From: Hydrogenophaga intermedia
GTDB taxonomy: Bacteria > Pseudomonadota > Gammaproteobacteria > Burkholderiales > Burkholderiaceae_C
Direction of reading: 5' to 3'
DNA: 10,568 nucleotides
NCBI GenBank assembly: GCA_945869245.1
Contig: CAMBOY010000091.1
Location: forward strand, 1 to 10,568
The notes beneath the pieces were generated by a model, which ran no database searches, was not told the DNA's origin, and saw only the letters and a program-made list of their open reading frames with translations. Positions 1-5,230 of this stretch are shown here, in pieces (within the stretch, counting starts at the first letter, position 1; every line of letters starts with the position of its first letter). Made by a program: the position numbers and the translations under genes.

Positions 1-1
1 G

Positions 2-235
2 GGTGTGGGCTTTATGGCCCGCCATCAGATCGCGGCGGACCCGGGGATATGCCCCCTGTTGCCGGAGCTGGCGGCGCCGGTGCTGCCGCTGTGGCTGGCG
101 GTGCACCGGGAGTTGCGCACCAGCGCGCGGCTGAGGCTGGTGAGCGACTTTTTGGCGCAGGCCATACCGCTGGCACTGGCGGTGGGTGACGCTCCCTTGC
201 CGGTGCCCGATGGTCCTGCTGCGGTGTTGGTCTGA
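2..235 (+). CDS. LysR-type transcriptional regulator, C-terminal fragment
   Basis: The frame is open from the left edge, so only the last 77 codons of a longer gene are visible; the GTG at 5 is an internal codon and not a credible start. The fragment contains LPLWLAVHRELRTSARLRLV followed by a DFLAQAI-type segment. This is the usual end of the effector-binding domain in LysR regulators, where a conserved W-x-x-x-H-R-E-L-R-x-x-x-R-x-R strand and helix precedes the C-terminus. After that comes a short Pro/Ala-rich tail. The gene would encode a DNA-binding regulator with an N-terminal winged helix outside the window. Its ligand and target cannot be told from this piece. It converges with the NamZ-like gene, with 24 bp between the two stop codons and no visible terminator. 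Confidence 0.8.
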   Translation, partial: GVGFMARHQIAADPGICPLLPELAAPVLPLWLAVHRELRTSARLRLVSDFLAQAIPLALAVGDAPLPVPDGPAAVLV

Positions 236-259
236 GCGGCGGCCAGGACCGGGCTGGGT

Positions 260-1471
260 TCAGTACAGCAGGTGCGCTTGGCGGCTGTCTCGCCAAGCGG
301 CTTCGTCCTGCGCGGCCAGGGTCTCCAGCGCTTCGGGCGGGCTGCTGAGGTCGTCCACCCATTCGCGCAAGGCAGGCCCGCCGTTGATCAGGTCGATGGC
401 CAGGCGGTCGTGCTCGTACTCGTAGGCAAAGTCGCGCCACAGCGGGTAGTCGGGCTGTTGCAGCCGAATGGCCCTGAACGCCAGGGTCTGCAGGCGCCAG
501 GGTTGGAAGGCTTGGTGGTCGTAGTGGCTGGGGTCTTCCACATGCATTTGCACCCCGGCGCACAGCAGGCCCTTGTACTTGTGAAAGGTCGGCTCAAACC
601 AGCATTCGCGCAGCACACAGCCCTGCAGCCACTGCGGCGCCAGCCGGCGCATGTCGGCCAGCAGGGCGCGGGTGTCGATGTCGGGCGCGCCAAACAGCTC
701 CAGGGGCCGGGTGGTGCCACGGCCTTCGCTGAGGGTGGTGCCTTCGAGCATGACCGTGCCGGCGTAGGCGCGGGCCATGCTCAGGTTGGGCGCGTTGGGG
801 CTGGGGTTGATCCAGCTGCGCTCACCGAGTGGCCAGCCAAAACCCGGGCCTGCGTCGGGGTGCCAGTCCTGCATGGTGATGACGCGGTATTCCACGTCCA
901 GCTTGAGTTGGGCGATGAACCAGTGGCCGAGTTCACCCATGGTCATGCCGTGGCGCATGGGCATGGGGCCGGCGCCGACAAAGCTCTCCCAGCCTGGACG
1001 CAGGCTCAGGCCTTCCACCGGGCGGCCGGCGGGGTTGGGGCGGTCCAGTACCCAGACCGCTTTGCCGTGTTGGGCGGCGGCTTCGAGCACATAACGCAAG
1101 GTGGTGATGAAGGTGTAGATGCGGCAGCCCAGGTCTTGCAGATCGACCAGCAGCACATCAAAGCTGTCCATCATGGCGTCGGTGGGGCGGCGCACCTCGC
1201 CGTACAGGCTGAACACCGGAATGCCCAGGCGCGGGTCGACAAAGTCGGGCGACTCGACCATGTTGTCCTGCTTGTCGCCGCGCAGCCCGTGCTGCGGACC
1301 AAAGGCGGCGCTGAGCCGCAGATCAGGAAGAGCGGCCAGGGCGTCGAGGCTGTGGGTGAGATCGCGGGTGACGGACGCGGGGTGCGCCAGCAGCGCCACC
1401 CGGCGGCCACCGAGTGGCGCGCGCAGGCTGGGATCGGCAAGGAATCGGTCAAGGCCAAAGGCAATCGGCAT
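260..1471 (-). CDS. NamZ/YbbC-like (DUF1343) exo-beta-N-acetylmuramidase family protein
   Basis: This 403-residue protein matches the DUF1343 family over its full length. Recognisable blocks are FGPQHGLRGDKQDNMVES (about residues 57-75), the G-I-P-V-F-S-L-Y-G strand, FDVLLVDLQDLGCRIYTFIT near 105-125, and VLDRPNPAGRPVEG near 140-155. A later GTTLSEGRGTTRPLELFGAP block begins the C-terminal half. The founding member, Bacillus subtilis NamZ, removes terminal N-acetylmuramic acid from peptidoglycan fragments, so a role in cell-wall turnover or recycling is the family-based inference. Here the family domain begins almost at residue 1 with no hydrophobic signal segment, so the protein looks cytosolic. 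The ATG has no clear Shine-Dalgarno sequence. It lies 15 bp after the DOMON-like gene's stop, so the two are probably co-transcribed. Family assignment is firm; activity and substrate are inferred. Confidence 0.88.
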   Translation of the reverse strand: MPIAFGLDRFLADPSLRAPLGGRRVALLAHPASVTRDLTHSLDALAALPDLRLSAAFGPQHGLRGDKQDNMVESPDFVDPRLGIPVFSLYGEVRRPTDAMMDSFDVLLVDLQDLGCRIYTFITTLRYVLEAAAQHGKAVWVLDRPNPAGRPVEGLSLRPGWESFVGAGPMPMRHGMTMGELGHWFIAQLKLDVEYRVITMQDWHPDAGPGFGWPLGERSWINPSPNAPNLSMARAYAGTVMLEGTTLSEGRGTTRPLELFGAPDIDTRALLADMRRLAPQWLQGCVLRECWFEPTFHKYKGLLCAGVQMHVEDPSHYDHQAFQPWRLQTLAFRAIRLQQPDYPLWRDFAYEYEHDRLAIDLINGGPALREWVDDLSSPPEALETLAAQDEAAWRDSRQAHLLY

Positions 1472-1486
1472 GGTGGGTGTCGGTGT

Positions 1487-2059
1487 TCAGGGAAGAGGGG
1501 GAGTCAGCCGCCAGGCGCGGGCGGCCGGGTGGTGGAAGTCGGGTTGTGGCTGGGGGTGGTGCAAAGCCCAGTGGCTGGTGGCTCCGTCGGTGGTCTCGAG
1601 CACCGCACTGAGGCCGAGGGTCCAGCCGTTGGGGTGTTGCGGCCAGTGGGTGGTGTCGATCGAGGCGTCCAGCCAGACGTGTTGTGGCGTGGTGCGGTCG
1701 CAGGCCGTGGTGGGCGTGGCGTCAGGGGCGGCGCGTTCGGCCACCGGGTTGCGCACCCGCTCGGCGGCAAAGTGGTAGTGCGCCCACTGACCGGACGGCG
1801 AGAAGTTGAACTCTTGGTACGCGTCCACCACCGCGCTGCCGACAAAGGCCTCGAAACAGGTGTGTTGCCACAGCCCGTCGGCAGGGCCTGGCGGCTGCGC
1901 AGCTGGCCAGCGCAGGGTCTCGGTGCCAGGGCCTTGCAGCTGGTAGCGCAGCCGCAAGGTCCGACCCAGCCAATGGCCTTGCACCCGCAGGTCTATGCCG
2001 GTGGGGTAAGGGCGTTGGGGGTGTGGCAGCAGGCTCAGGTCAAACAGGGGCGGGTTCAC
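1487..2059 (-). CDS. DOMON-like domain protein
   Basis: The product is 190 residues starting at a GTG codon. Its core resembles the DOMON-like beta-sandwich proteins related to family 9 carbohydrate-binding modules: DGLWQHTCFEAFVG (about 61-74) followed by YQEFNFSPSGQWAHYHF (about 81-97), and a later strand around W-T-L-G-L-S-A. There is no signal peptide or membrane segment, so it is predicted to be cytosolic and to bind rather than to catalyse. No ligand is established for this group as far as I know. It sits between ppk2 (59 bp upstream) and the NamZ-like gene (15 bp downstream), and the tight spacing to the latter suggests a shared job with a sugar-containing ligand. GTG is the only plausible start, because no in-frame ATG follows before the conserved core. 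A -10-like element lies directly ahead of it. Confidence 0.78.
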   Translation of the reverse strand: MNPPLFDLSLLPHPQRPYPTGIDLRVQGHWLGRTLRLRYQLQGPGTETLRWPAAQPPGPADGLWQHTCFEAFVGSAVVDAYQEFNFSPSGQWAHYHFAAERVRNPVAERAAPDATPTTACDRTTPQHVWLDASIDTTHWPQHPNGWTLGLSAVLETTDGATSHWALHHPQPQPDFHHPAARAWRLTPPLP

Positions 2060-2064
2060 GGCCC

Positions 2065-2072
2065 CTATTGTG
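2065..2072 (-). promoter_or_regulatory. Candidate -10 element immediately before the DOMON-like gene
   Basis: On the minus strand the sequence CACAATAGGGGCC runs directly into the GTG start at 2059. CACAAT resembles a sigma-70 -10 hexamer. If it is used, transcription would begin at or within a base or two of the start codon, giving a leaderless or nearly leaderless message. The AGGGG there lies too close to the GTG to be a good ribosome binding site. I saw no convincing -35 at 17 bp. This is inference from position and sequence only. Confidence 0.3.
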
Positions 2073-2118
2073 TCAGGCGCTGAGCAGGGCTTGGGTCACG
2101 GCGCCATCCGCCGCGCCA

Positions 2119-3024
2119 TCAGTACACGGCCGGCACCATCAGCTTGGGCGGGACCGGATGGCGCAGGTAGTCCGGGTTGCGCACCCGTTCGGGCAGATGC
2201 ACCTCGGGGCGCTCGATCTCGTGGTACGGGAACTGCCCCAGCAAGTGGTGGATGCAGTTGAGTCGGGCCTTTTTTTTGTCGTCGGCCGGCACCACCCACC
2301 AAGGTGCTTCGGCGATATGGGTGCGCTCCAGCATGGTTTCTTTGGCGCGGGTGTAGTCTTCCCAGCGGCGGCGACTCTCCAAGTCCATGGGGCTGAGCTT
2401 CCATTGCTTGAGCGGGTCGTGGATGCGGCCCAAAAAGCGCAGATGCTGCTCGTCGTCGGTGATGGAAAACCAATACTTGATCACCTTCACGCCCGAGCGC
2501 ACGAGCATGCGTTCGAACTCGGGCACCGAGCGGAAAAACTCTTCGTATTCCTCGTCGTTGCAAAAACCCATGACGCGTTCCACGCCGGCACGGTTGTACC
2601 AGCTGCGGTCGAACAGCACCATTTCGCCGGCCGCGGGCAGGTGCGACACATAACGCTGAAAGTACCCCTGGGTGCGCTCGCGGTCATTGGGTGCTGGCAG
2701 GGCCACCACCCGGCACACGCGGGGGTTCAGACGTTGGGTGATGCGCTTGATGACGCCACCTTTGCCCGCTGCGTCGCGGCCTTCAAACACAATCACCACT
2801 TTTTGCCGCGAGGTGGCGATCCAGTCTTGCAGCTTGACCAGTTCGCCTTGCAGGCGAAACAGTTCGCGAAAATAGCTGGTGCGCTCGCCGCGCGCTTGCT
2901 CGCTGTCCTGTGCACCGTCGGCGGGGTCGCGGTCTTCCACTTCCAGTTCGAGTTCTTCGTCGTAGCTGTCGATCAGATCGCGCTCAATGCGCTTGATCAA
3001 GGCTTCGTGGTCGCTGTGTGGCAT
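2119..3024 (-). CDS. ppk2: Polyphosphate kinase 2 (PPK2 family)
   Basis: This 301-residue protein is a full-length single-domain PPK2. The P-loop (Walker A) is EGRDAAGKGG at residues 81-90, and the Walker B region LFDRSWYNRAGVE is at 137-149. The lid segment with FLGRIHDPLKQWKLSPMD lies at about 197-214, followed by WEDYTRAKETML and the WWVVPADDKKKARLN block at 242-256. The first 50 residues are acidic and probably helical. Enzymes of this family transfer phosphate between polyphosphate and nucleotides, usually using polyphosphate to make GTP or ATP. The length and the single domain fit class I, whose members act mainly on nucleoside diphosphates, though the exact substrate is not readable here. 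The ATG at 3024 has only a weak ribosome binding site. A possible Pho box lies about 54-71 bp upstream. The DOMON-like gene follows after 59 bp. Confidence 0.95.
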   Translation of the reverse strand: MPHSDHEALIKRIERDLIDSYDEELELEVEDRDPADGAQDSEQARGERTSYFRELFRLQGELVKLQDWIATSRQKVVIVFEGRDAAGKGGVIKRITQRLNPRVCRVVALPAPNDRERTQGYFQRYVSHLPAAGEMVLFDRSWYNRAGVERVMGFCNDEEYEEFFRSVPEFERMLVRSGVKVIKYWFSITDDEQHLRFLGRIHDPLKQWKLSPMDLESRRRWEDYTRAKETMLERTHIAEAPWWVVPADDKKKARLNCIHHLLGQFPYHEIERPEVHLPERVRNPDYLRHPVPPKLMVPAVY

Positions 3025-3077
3025 GGTGGACTCGTGGTCTGGGCGAAACTGCTCAGCCAGTCAGTGTGCCCGCCGCG

Positions 3078-3095
3078 TATGACAACACGATGAAG
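3078..3095 (-). promoter_or_regulatory. Possible Pho box (PhoB site) upstream of ppk2
   Basis: Read on the minus strand, CTTCATC at 3095-3089 is followed, after a 4-nt spacer, by TGTCATA at 3084-3078, so the TCAT cores are 11 bp apart. The second unit matches the PhoB consensus well and the first only in its core. Nine nt further on lies CACACT (3068-3063), a poor -10 with three matches to TATAAT, but at the same distance as the -10-like elements of pstS and the olsB-like gene. This makes ppk2 a plausible but unproven Pho-regulon member. Confidence 0.4.
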
Positions 3096-3184
3096 GTCTG
3101 TTGCCTTTTGTGCTGGGCGGGGTACTCACCGTGCAAGCGGTGTGTGCCGCACGGGCTTCGCACAAGCACCAGCGGCACGCGCAC

Positions 3185-3207
3185 AAAAAAGGCCCCATGT
3201 CGGGGCC
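3185..3207 (-). terminator. Rho-independent terminator of the 90-residue gene
   Basis: On the minus strand GGCCCC, a 5-nt loop and GGGGCC form a perfect 6-bp GC stem (3207-3202 paired with 3196-3191), directly followed by six T residues (3190-3185). It begins 10 nt after the TAA stop of the small gene at 3218. This is the only textbook intrinsic terminator in the window, and it should insulate the small gene from ppk2 downstream. Confidence 0.85.
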
Positions 3208-3217
3208 TGGTGCGGGC

Positions 3218-3490
3218 TTACTGTGCAGCGGCCGGCGGCGCGGTTCGCAATTCTTCAACCACCAAAGACGCATCCATTAAGCGCACCTTGCTCATGTAAT
3301 AGCGGTCTAGTCGCCATTCTTTGAGTACGTCCATCGCCAGGTCAAAGTCGTCGAGTTTGAGTTGGTACAGGGTCTTGAGGGGGAAGCTCTGTTCGGTCTC
3401 TAGCGCGATGATCAACGCCGACAAGGTACGTGCGGTCGGCGACTCTGGCGATTTTTCGATGAGCTTACGGGCTTTTTTGATTGCGAGCAT
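3218..3490 (-). CDS. Small conserved-looking protein of unknown function (90 residues)
   Basis: I do not recognise this protein. The start at 3490 is chosen because a strong Shine-Dalgarno sequence (GGAGG) lies 6 nt ahead of that ATG; the longer frame back to 3547 has no such site. The product has a basic N-terminus (MLAIKKARKLIEKSPESPTA), a hydrophobic helix-like stretch TLSALIIALE at about 22-31 that is too short for a membrane span, a mixed segment FPLKTLYQLKLDDFDLAMDVLKEWRLDRYYMSK, and an Ala/Pro-rich tail. It looks like a compact cytosolic alpha/beta or helical protein without cysteines. A strong ribosome binding site together with an intrinsic terminator indicates an expressed single-gene transcript. 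Its neighbours are ppk2 downstream and the broken TPR gene upstream, which do not reveal its role. Confidence 0.75.
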   Translation of the reverse strand: MLAIKKARKLIEKSPESPTARTLSALIIALETEQSFPLKTLYQLKLDDFDLAMDVLKEWRLDRYYMSKVRLMDASLVVEELRTAPPAAAQ

Positions 3491-3668
3491 GGCGCTCCTC
3501 CAAACGATGGGTTCAGTGCGAGCAGCGAAATATACCGGTGGGTGCACCCGCGGAATATTTCAAATCTGTGACGCACCGTTATTTTTTACTAAGAGCCCGC
3601 TCGCATGATTTTTAGTTAAATCTAAAGTGTTATTTATGGCGCAGGTGGCTCGCCCGCAGGGTGGCGTG
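3491..3668. other. Intergenic region, AT-rich
   Basis: This 178-bp gap separates the TPR remnant from the 90-residue gene. It contains the candidate promoter and palindrome described for the small gene, plus a weak AT-only inverted repeat (TTTAG at 3611-3615 with CTAAA at 3622-3626). The latter is too weak to call a terminator. The open frame at 3560-3802 on the minus strand lies partly here but is a shadow of the TPR remnant with no protein-like features. Confidence 0.5.
3529..3534 (-). promoter_or_regulatory. Candidate -10 element of the 90-residue gene
   Basis: On the minus strand TATATT lies 38 nt upstream of the ATG at 3490 and matches five of six positions of TATAAT. No good -35 is seen 17 bp upstream, where the sequence reads TATTCC. 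Just upstream is the 10-bp palindrome GGGTGCACCC at 3540-3549, which could be an operator. The surroundings (about 3551-3640) are much more AT-rich than the rest of the window, as expected for a promoter region. Confidence 0.4.
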
Positions 3669-4075
3669 TCACGGCGACTGGCGCCGGATAGCCGCATCGA
3701 GGTCGCGCCACTCATCACAGGCCGAGCCGCCACACAAACGTTCGATGAGCTGGAGTTGCTGCATGGCCTTGTCTTTGCGCCGCACCATGAGCCACACTTC
3801 ACCCAGGTACGCCCGGGCTAGGCGGTAAGACGGGGCCAGCGCCAAGGCTCTGTCCTAGTGTCGGAACACCGCTTCCATGTCGACCGGCGTGTGATGGCGC
3901 AACGCAAAGCCCATGAGGTTGTGAAAGTCCGCCTGTTCGTGCCAATCGGGTTGTTTGCGTTGTGCGGCCTGTAGCTGCTCCAGTGCGCCTGCCCCGTCCT
4001 GTGTTGCAATCGACCAGCGCGCCGGCTCCCGTGGCGACACACCCACATTGGAAGGCGCGCAAGAGTCAATGCCAT
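3669..4075 (-). pseudogene. TPR-protein gene interrupted by an in-frame stop
   Basis: On the minus strand one frame encodes GALEQLQAAQRKQPDW, then FHNLMGFALRHHTP and AVFRH, ending in TAG at 3857-3855. The same frame continues without another stop to TGA at 3671-3669 as DRALALAPSYRLARAYLGEV, WLMVRRKDKA and a C-terminal LCGGSACDEWRDLDAAI. Joined across the TAG, this is a tetratricopeptide-repeat protein. The pattern A-x-x-x-Y-D-R-A-L-A-L-x-P is the standard TPR helix B/A junction, and the stop falls exactly where tyrosine (TAC or TAT) is usual, so one base change explains it. The beginning is also unclear: the best ATG (4075) is in another frame, and no signal peptide or lipobox can be read, so a second lesion is likely. 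Alternatives are a sequencing error or a translated N-terminal fragment. Proteins of this style are often small periplasmic or lipoprotein TPR proteins. Confidence 0.7.
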
Positions 4076-4161
4076 AGCAAGCTTTCTCTCGGAGGACGCA
4101 GGCGGTCAGCGCGCCTCAGGATGACCGCTGGATGTGCGGGCTGTGTGGAGGTGGCGCCCGA

Positions 4162-4201
4162 GGTCACACAAGCGTCACGTATTGGCCACGTGCTTGTCAC
4201 A
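4162..4201 (+). promoter_or_regulatory. Tandem Pho box (four PhoB repeat units) of the olsB-like gene
   Basis: Four 7-bp units lie in perfect 11-bp register: GGTCACA (4162-4168), CGTCACG (4173-4179), GGCCACG (4184-4190) and TGTCACA (4195-4201), each separated by 4 nt. This is the arrangement of PhoB sites, where direct repeats resembling CTGTCAT recur every 11 bp and replace the -35 element. Three units keep the GTCAC core and one has GCCAC. Two PhoB dimers could bind side by side. The last unit ends 9 nt before a -10-like hexamer and 45 bp from the ATG. Confidence 0.8.
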
Positions 4202-4210
4202 GGGAGCGCC

Positions 4211-4216
4211 AACAAT
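4211..4216 (+). promoter_or_regulatory. Candidate -10 element of the olsB-like gene
   Basis: AACAAT matches four of six positions of TATAAT and lies 9 nt after the last Pho-box unit, the same spacing as at pstS in this window. Transcription would begin near 4223, leaving a leader of about 20-25 nt that includes the GGAG ribosome binding site at 4237-4240. Confidence 0.5.
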
Positions 4217-4245
4217 CGCGGCACAACAACCACACCGGAGCCGCG

Positions 4246-5091
4246 ATGCGAACCGAGCTGCCCACACCCACTGTCGACCTGTCACCCACCCATTTGCCCC
4301 GGGGGTCTCTTCACCCGGCGCCACATGCAGTACCTCAATCGGTGGCTGCCGGCACCACGCTGGAAGTGGCTTGGGCTCGGCATCTGGACGAGGTTCGTGA
4401 GGCGCAAGCCTTGAGGCATGCGGTGTTTGCCGGGGAAATGGGGGCGCGTCTGCCGGCTAAGGTGCCTGGGCACGATGTCGATTTGTTCGACGACTATTGT
4501 GAACATCTGCTGGTGCGCGACTCACTGAGTCGCCAGGTGATCGGCACCTACCGCGTGTTGACGCCGGCACAGGCCAAACGTGCCGGCAGTACTTACAGCG
4601 ACACCGAATTCGATTTGACTCGGCTGCGCTTTTTGCGCGAGCGCATGGTGGAGCTTGGTCGCAGCTGTGTGCACCGAGACCACCGTCACGGCGGCGTGAT
4701 CATGGCGCTCTGGGGCGCGCTGGCCGAGTTCATGGTGCGCAACCAGCTCGACACCATGATTGGTTGCGCCAGCATTCCCATGCACACCGACGGTCCTGGC
4801 GGCACAGTCGGAGGCGGCTACGCCGCCGCCAGCATCTGGCGCCAAGTGAAAGACAAACACTTGGCGGGTATTGAGTTTCATGTGCGCCCGCGTCTGCCGC
4901 TGCCGGTGGACCAGTTGGACAGCGATTGGGTGGTTGAGCCGCCCGCACTGATCAAAGGCTATTTGCGCCTTGGTGCCAAAGTGATGGGGCCGCCGGCTTG
5001 GGACCCAGACTTCAACACAGCCGATCTGCCAATGATGATGCGCATTGCCGATCTGCCGTCGCGTTACCGCAAGCACTTTCTCGGCGCGTGA
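4246..5091 (+). CDS. olsB: OlsB-like L-ornithine N-alpha-acyltransferase (GNAT fold)
   Basis: The 281-residue product matches the OlsB/hemolysin-like acyltransferase family. Visible blocks are an ALRHAVFAGEMGA stretch (about 55-67), D-L-F-D-D-Y-C-E-H-L-L-V (79-90), G-T-Y-R-V-L (100-105), EFDLTRL (121-127), ELGRSCVHRDHR (136-147) and IGCASIPMHT (172-181). OlsB transfers a 3-hydroxyacyl group from acyl-ACP to ornithine, the first step to ornithine lipids; the second enzyme, OlsA, is not in the window. These phosphorus-free lipids replace phospholipids under phosphate limitation, which fits the Pho box upstream. The ATG at 4246 is chosen over the in-frame ATG at 4132 because GGAG lies 5 nt ahead, it follows the Pho box, and the conserved domain starts about 40 residues later. 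The first 40 residues are Pro/His-rich and unlike the family core. A related N-acyl amino acid synthase is the main alternative. Confidence 0.8.
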   Translation: MRTELPTPTVDLSPTHLPRGSLHPAPHAVPQSVAAGTTLEVAWARHLDEVREAQALRHAVFAGEMGARLPAKVPGHDVDLFDDYCEHLLVRDSLSRQVIGTYRVLTPAQAKRAGSTYSDTEFDLTRLRFLRERMVELGRSCVHRDHRHGGVIMALWGALAEFMVRNQLDTMIGCASIPMHTDGPGGTVGGGYAAASIWRQVKDKHLAGIEFHVRPRLPLPVDQLDSDWVVEPPALIKGYLRLGAKVMGPPAWDPDFNTADLPMMMRIADLPSRYRKHFLGA

Positions 5092-5180
5092 CGCGACTCG
5101 GGTACACGCCAGGCCCGGCTGGTGACGCATCCATAGCCGCGCCTGCTGGCTGGTGTACCGCATGTCCGGACGCCGTATCT

Positions 5181-5198
5181 CGTCATGTTTCTGTCACA
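5181..5198 (+). promoter_or_regulatory. Pho box (PhoB site) upstream of ppk1
   Basis: CGTCATG (5181-5187) and TGTCACA (5192-5198) are separated by a 4-nt spacer, so the GTCA cores are 11 bp apart as in PhoB sites. No good -10 exists 9 nt downstream, where the sequence reads GCATCC. An AATAAT hexamer (5219-5224) that matches TATAAT in five positions lies 20 nt downstream, exactly one 11-bp unit further than at pstS. The site ends 32 bp before the ppk1 start. Confidence 0.65.
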
Positions 5199-5218
5199 AA
5201 ACCGGGGGCATCCGGATC

Positions 5219-5224
5219 AATAAT
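5219..5224 (+). promoter_or_regulatory. Candidate -10 element just before ppk1
   Basis: AATAAT is followed by six nt and then the ATG at 5231. If this is the -10, the transcript would start at or next to the start codon. That would fit the absence of any purine-rich ribosome binding site between 5215 and 5230. It is inference from sequence only. Confidence 0.4.
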
Positions 5225-5230
5225 CGACCC

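Larger units (their letters stand above)
3025..3217. other. Intergenic region between ppk2 and the 90-residue gene
   Basis: This 193-bp gap holds the terminator of the small gene at its right end and the candidate Pho box of ppk2 near 3078-3095. The short open frames that cross it show no family features and no convincing ribosome binding sites. I see no RNA gene in it. Confidence 0.6.
4076..4245. other. Intergenic region between the TPR remnant and the olsB-like gene
   Basis: This 170-bp stretch holds a perfect 7-bp inverted repeat, GCGGTCA at 4102-4108 and TGACCGC at 4122-4128, with a 13-nt loop. To its right is the four-unit Pho box and candidate promoter of the olsB-like gene. The upstream in-frame ATG at 4132 would place the protein start ahead of the Pho box and is unlikely. 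Confidence 0.5.
5092..5230. other. Intergenic region between the olsB-like gene and ppk1
   Basis: This 139-bp gap contains no recognisable terminator for the olsB-like gene. It has an inverted repeat with distant arms, GGTACAC at 5101-5107 and GTGTACC at 5153-5159, enclosing a 45-nt loop, and then the Pho box and possible -10 of ppk1. No small gene is evident. Confidence 0.5.

Noticed and set aside
272..2083. A 603-codon open frame on the + strand.
   Set aside because: It is antisense to the NamZ-like and DOMON-like genes, which match known families. Its translation is low-complexity and Gly/Val/Arg-rich, the usual shadow in GC-rich DNA.
2096..2118. GGCGC/GCGCC hairpin after ppk2 as a terminator.
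   Set aside because: The stem is only 5 bp and no T-tract follows.
3556..3573. CGTCACA and TGAAATA on the minus strand, 11 bp apart, upstream of the small gene, as a Pho box.
   Set aside because: The second unit lacks the GTCA core and no -10 lies at the spacing seen at the other sites.
3611..3626. AT-only inverted repeat as a terminator of the TPR remnant.
   Set aside because: The five-pair AT stem is too weak and no GC core is present.
3560..3802. An 80-codon minus-strand frame in the TPR remnant.
   Set aside because: It is out of frame with the TPR-like reading and its Ser/Cys/Arg-rich translation is not protein-like.
4132..4245. N-terminal extension of the olsB-like protein from the ATG at 4132.
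   Set aside because: It would translate through the Pho box and the -10, and the ATG at 4246 has a proper ribosome binding site.
5153..5230. N-terminal extension of PPK1 from 5153.
   Set aside because: It spans the Pho box and is unlike the short N-terminal tail of PPK1 proteins.
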